A DNA stretch of 16,976 nucleotides from the NCBI GenBank assembly GCA_043770215.1, contig JAYVIQ010000012.1:1-16976 (forward strand), given 5' to 3'. The position numbers were made by a program, and so were the translations under genes. The stretch is from JAYVIQ01 sp043770215 (GTDB lineage Bacteria; Bacteroidota; Bacteroidia; Cytophagales; JAAEPT01). Positions 15,050 to 16,976 of the stretch are shown here, piece after piece (the first letter of the stretch is position 1; each line of letters starts with the position of its first letter). A model generated the notes under the pieces. The model was given only the letters and a program-made list of their open reading frames with translations. It made no database searches and had not been told where the DNA came from.

Positions 15050-15865
15050 ATGTTATTTCCAAACCTTATTATACCCCAAAAATGCGTAATGGCTATTGTA
15101 AACTGCACGCCAGATAGTTTTTATGCCCAAAGCAGGGTAAATACAGTTTCGGTTTTAGAAGCGTGTAGGCAACACATAAAAAATGGAGCTACTATTTTAG
15201 ATGTTGGCGGTTATTCCTCCAGACCAAATGCTACACATATTTCTGTAGATGAAGAACTGAAACGAGTAATACCCATTATAGAAACAATAAAAAATGAATT
15301 TCCAAATTGCGTACTTTCTATAGATACGTTTAGAAAAGAAGTAGCCGAACAAGCAGTAAAAGCAGGCGCTAGCATTGTTAACGACATAAGTGGGGGCACC
15401 TTAGACCCAGAAATGCTTACGTATGTAGCTGCGTACAAAATCCCATATGTACTTATGCACATGAGGGGTACGGTACAAACGATGCAAGAACATTGTACCT
15501 ATACAGATTTGGTTGAGGATATTATTAATGAAACAAAAGATACCATTGCATTTTTAAAACTAAACGGAGTGCAAGTTATTTTCGATCCTGGTTTTGGTTT
15601 TTCTAAAACATTAGACCAAAACTATGAGATGTTACGCAGATTAACTGAGTTTTCGGTGTTGGACTGCCCCATATTAGTAGGTGTTTCTAGAAAATCTATG
15701 ATATACAAGTTGCTGGAAATCAGTGCGGAAGAAGCTCTAAATGGCACAACTGTAGTAAATAGCATAGCCCTCCAAAAAGGGGCTTCAATTTTAAGGGTAC
15801 ATGATAGCAAAGAAGCTGTACAATGCGTTAAAATTTGCTGTAAGGTAAATGCTTCTTATTTTTAA
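15050..15865 (+). CDS. folP: Dihydropteroate synthase
   Basis: A TIM-barrel enzyme of 271 residues that joins p-aminobenzoate to hydroxymethyl-dihydropterin diphosphate, the step blocked by sulfonamides. The open frame starts at TTG 15041, but ATG 15050 (MLFPNLIIPQKCVMAIVNCT) is the better start and I use it. Family motifs are complete: IVNCTPDSF (16-24), ILDVGGYSSRPN (49-60), SIDTFR (90-95) with Asp91, NDISGG (111-116), MHMRGT (136-141), FDPGFGFSKT (178-187) and GVSRKS (211-216), ending with RVHD (249-252). GGYSSRP is the Bacteroidota-type variant of the GGESTRPG loop. It is divergent from the DUF1599 operon and appears to be transcribed alone; in many Bacteroidota it is followed by a diadenylate cyclase gene, which is not here. 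Confidence 0.95.
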   Translation: MLFPNLIIPQKCVMAIVNCTPDSFYAQSRVNTVSVLEACRQHIKNGATILDVGGYSSRPNATHISVDEELKRVIPIIETIKNEFPNCVLSIDTFRKEVAEQAVKAGASIVNDISGGTLDPEMLTYVAAYKIPYVLMHMRGTVQTMQEHCTYTDLVEDIINETKDTIAFLKLNGVQVIFDPGFGFSKTLDQNYEMLRRLTEFSVLDCPILVGVSRKSMIYKLLEISAEEALNGTTVVNSIALQKGASILRVHDSKEAVQCVKICCKVNASYF

Positions 15866-16105
15866 GAAAATTAATTTTAAGCATTTACACAAAAATTGAA
15901 TCGAATCAATAAATCATTTTTTTGAATCATTTATTGTTTAGAACTCTATTTTTAAGCAATATAAAATACAGGTTTACACACAGTTTACAATAAAAAAATA
16001 AAGCTTTACATGTCTTATTTGGGTTTTTCTTTACAAAAGAGAATCTTTTGTATTTGCTTAACATAAAATTAACACGCTCATAACTACTGGTTAGTATCTA
16101 TACCA
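15866..16105. other. Intergenic region before the response regulator
   Basis: About 240 AT-rich bases with no gene. A short, mismatched hairpin (CAATAAAT at 15907-15914 with ATTTATTG at 15929-15936) is 42 bases after the folP stop and might weakly terminate it, but no U tract follows. The rest holds runs of A and T and no repeat I could interpret. Confidence 0.4.
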
Positions 16106-16113
16106 TAGATTTG
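16106..16113 (+). promoter_or_regulatory. -7 element of the response regulator gene
   Basis: TAGATTTG is an exact TAnnTTTG match. Transcription would begin near 16119, so the ATG at 16135 is the first start that leaves a leader, while the TTG at 16111 and ATG at 16114 fall in or beside the element. No good TTTG lies at -33. Confidence 0.4.
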
Positions 16114-16134
16114 ATGTTTAACAAATGTTTGTTT

Positions 16135-16821
16135 ATGCTCAAGGTATTAATTGCAGATGATGATAGAGATCATTTAGACATTTTAAAATATAATCTAGAG
16201 AAGGAAGGGTATCAAGTTTTTGCAGTAGAAAATGGAAATGATGTATTGCCTTTGGCTATTAAGATAACTCCAGACTTATTTATCTTAGATATTATGATGC
16301 CTGGGAAGGATGGAGTGGAAGTTTGCGAGACACTTAGGTCTAAAAGTCAGTTCCAAAATTCTTACATAATTTTTTTAACCGCCAGATCAGAAGATTTTAC
16401 ACACATAGCATGCTATGATAGTGGTGGGGATGATTTAATTGTAAAGCCAGCAAAGCCTAAACTTTTATTAAGCAGAATAAAAGCCGTTATGAGAAGATCT
16501 AAAACAGATACATTTTCTAATGGCAGAACACTATTGGCTGGCGGCTTGGCAATAGATATGGATAAATTATTAGTTACTAAAAATGATTTAGAAATTAGAT
16601 TGGCAAGAAAAGAATTTGAGCTTTTAATTCTCCTAGCATCTAAACCGGGAAAATTATTTACAAGGGAAGAAATTTTTAATAAAGTATGGGGGGTGGAGCT
16701 AATGATTGGAGACCGTACTATAGATGTACACATTAGAAAACTGAGAGAGAAAATTGGTGATGATACTATTACAACTGTAAAAGGTATTGGATATAAACTC
16801 AACGAAATACCTACCGCTTAG
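16135..16821 (+). CDS. OmpR/PhoB-family response regulator
   Basis: A 228-residue two-domain regulator when started at ATG 16135 (MLKVLIADDD), the standard N-terminus for the family; the open frame reaches back to 16111. The receiver domain has the acidic pocket at Asp8-Asp10, the phospho-acceptor Asp52 in LDIMMPGKDG, Thr82 in FLTARSED and Lys104 in VKPAKP. The usual KPF is KPA here. The winged-helix DNA-binding domain (about 130-226) has RKEFELLILLASKPGK, FTREEIFNKVWG, DRTIDVHIRKLREKIG and TVKGIGYKL, the typical PhoB-like recognition helix region. A histidine kinase partner is not in the window and none follows directly, as a strong terminator comes next. The signal is unknown; phosphate control is only one option within this family. 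Confidence 0.93.
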   Translation: MLKVLIADDDRDHLDILKYNLEKEGYQVFAVENGNDVLPLAIKITPDLFILDIMMPGKDGVEVCETLRSKSQFQNSYIIFLTARSEDFTHIACYDSGGDDLIVKPAKPKLLLSRIKAVMRRSKTDTFSNGRTLLAGGLAIDMDKLLVTKNDLEIRLARKEFELLILLASKPGKLFTREEIFNKVWGVELMIGDRTIDVHIRKLREKIGDDTITTVKGIGYKLNEIPTA

Positions 16822-16906
16822 TAAAAAGTTTGGAGAAATAAACGTTTACAAACAAAAAATTTTCTATCTATTTCTTATAAAAACTTATTGCATTGAAAAT
16901 AAACCT

Positions 16907-16947
16907 AACCAAAAAAGCCACCTTACAATAAGGTGGCTTTTTTGGTT
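16907..16947 (+). terminator. Intrinsic terminator, perfect 19-bp stem
   Basis: The arms 16907-16925 and 16929-16947 are perfectly complementary, with a three-base CAA loop and a GC-rich core (GCCACCTTA/TAAGGTGGC) flanked by six A and six T. The T run lies at the right place for transcription from the response regulator, 86 bases after its stop, and the symmetry makes it able to stop transcription from the right as well. Confidence 0.93.
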
Positions 16948-16976
16948 CATGAGATAAGACCAGTAACTAGATTAGT

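Noticed and set aside
15907..15936. Hairpin after folP as an intrinsic terminator
   Set aside because: The stem is eight A/T-rich pairs with a C-C mismatch next to the loop and no U tract follows, so it is too weak to call.
16413..16802. 129-codon minus-strand frame
   Set aside because: It is antisense to the winged-helix half of the response regulator and its Ser/Leu/Ile-rich product is typical of a shadow frame.
1..16976. CRISPR arrays, insertion sequences, rRNA or tRNA genes
   Set aside because: I looked for regular direct repeats, transposase motifs, long terminal inverted repeats and tRNA-like cloverleaf sequences and saw none.

Overview
The window looks like chromosomal DNA from a member of the Bacteroidota. 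The evidence is AT-rich sequence, a secreted protein with a type A (type IX secretion) sorting tail, Bacteroidota-only families (DUF4301, a BT_3928-type DoxX protein, a duplicated DUF1599 protein) and promoter-like matches to the Bacteroidota consensus (TTTG, about 19 bases, TAnnTTTG). Most genes are housekeeping or conserved accessory genes. I see no insertion sequence, prophage, CRISPR array, rRNA or tRNA.

Layout, left to right. (1) 1-1019, minus: a secreted type IX cargo protein cut by the window edge. (2) 1242-2732, plus: a DUF4301 protein. (3) 2960-3391, minus: a small exported coiled-coil/TPR-like protein. (4) 3545-4882, minus: a PIN-PhoH ATPase with a clear promoter and terminator. (5) 5246-8178, plus: a two-gene unit of an asparagine-synthase-type amidotransferase and a WbuB-like GT4 glycosyltransferase, probably for a surface polysaccharide. 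(6) 10148-8222, minus: a tightly overlapping operon of aroQ, a class V aminotransferase and rnhA. (7) 10201-11106, plus: a Xer tyrosine recombinase. (8) 11256-11768, plus: a small protein that reads as a degenerate receiver domain with a C-terminal membrane anchor. (9) 14968-11754, minus: a four-gene operon of duplicated DUF1599, DoxX/BT_3928-type membrane protein, OppB/DppB-type ABC permease and shikimate kinase. (10) 15050-15865, plus: dihydropteroate synthase. (11) 16135-16821, plus: an OmpR/PhoB-type response regulator followed by a perfect 19-bp terminator hairpin.

Two shikimate-pathway steps (aroQ and aroK) lie in separate operons, and folP supplies folate downstream of chorismate. The most unusual gene is the tail-anchored pseudo-receiver at 11256-11768, in which the phospho-acceptor Asp, the switch Thr and the conserved Lys all appear to be replaced. 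Several starts were revised from the longest open frame. The amidotransferase must begin at 5246 so that its catalytic Cys follows Met. folP and the response regulator also have better internal starts. The gene at 1-1019 is open to the window edge and was read by direct translation of the minus strand.
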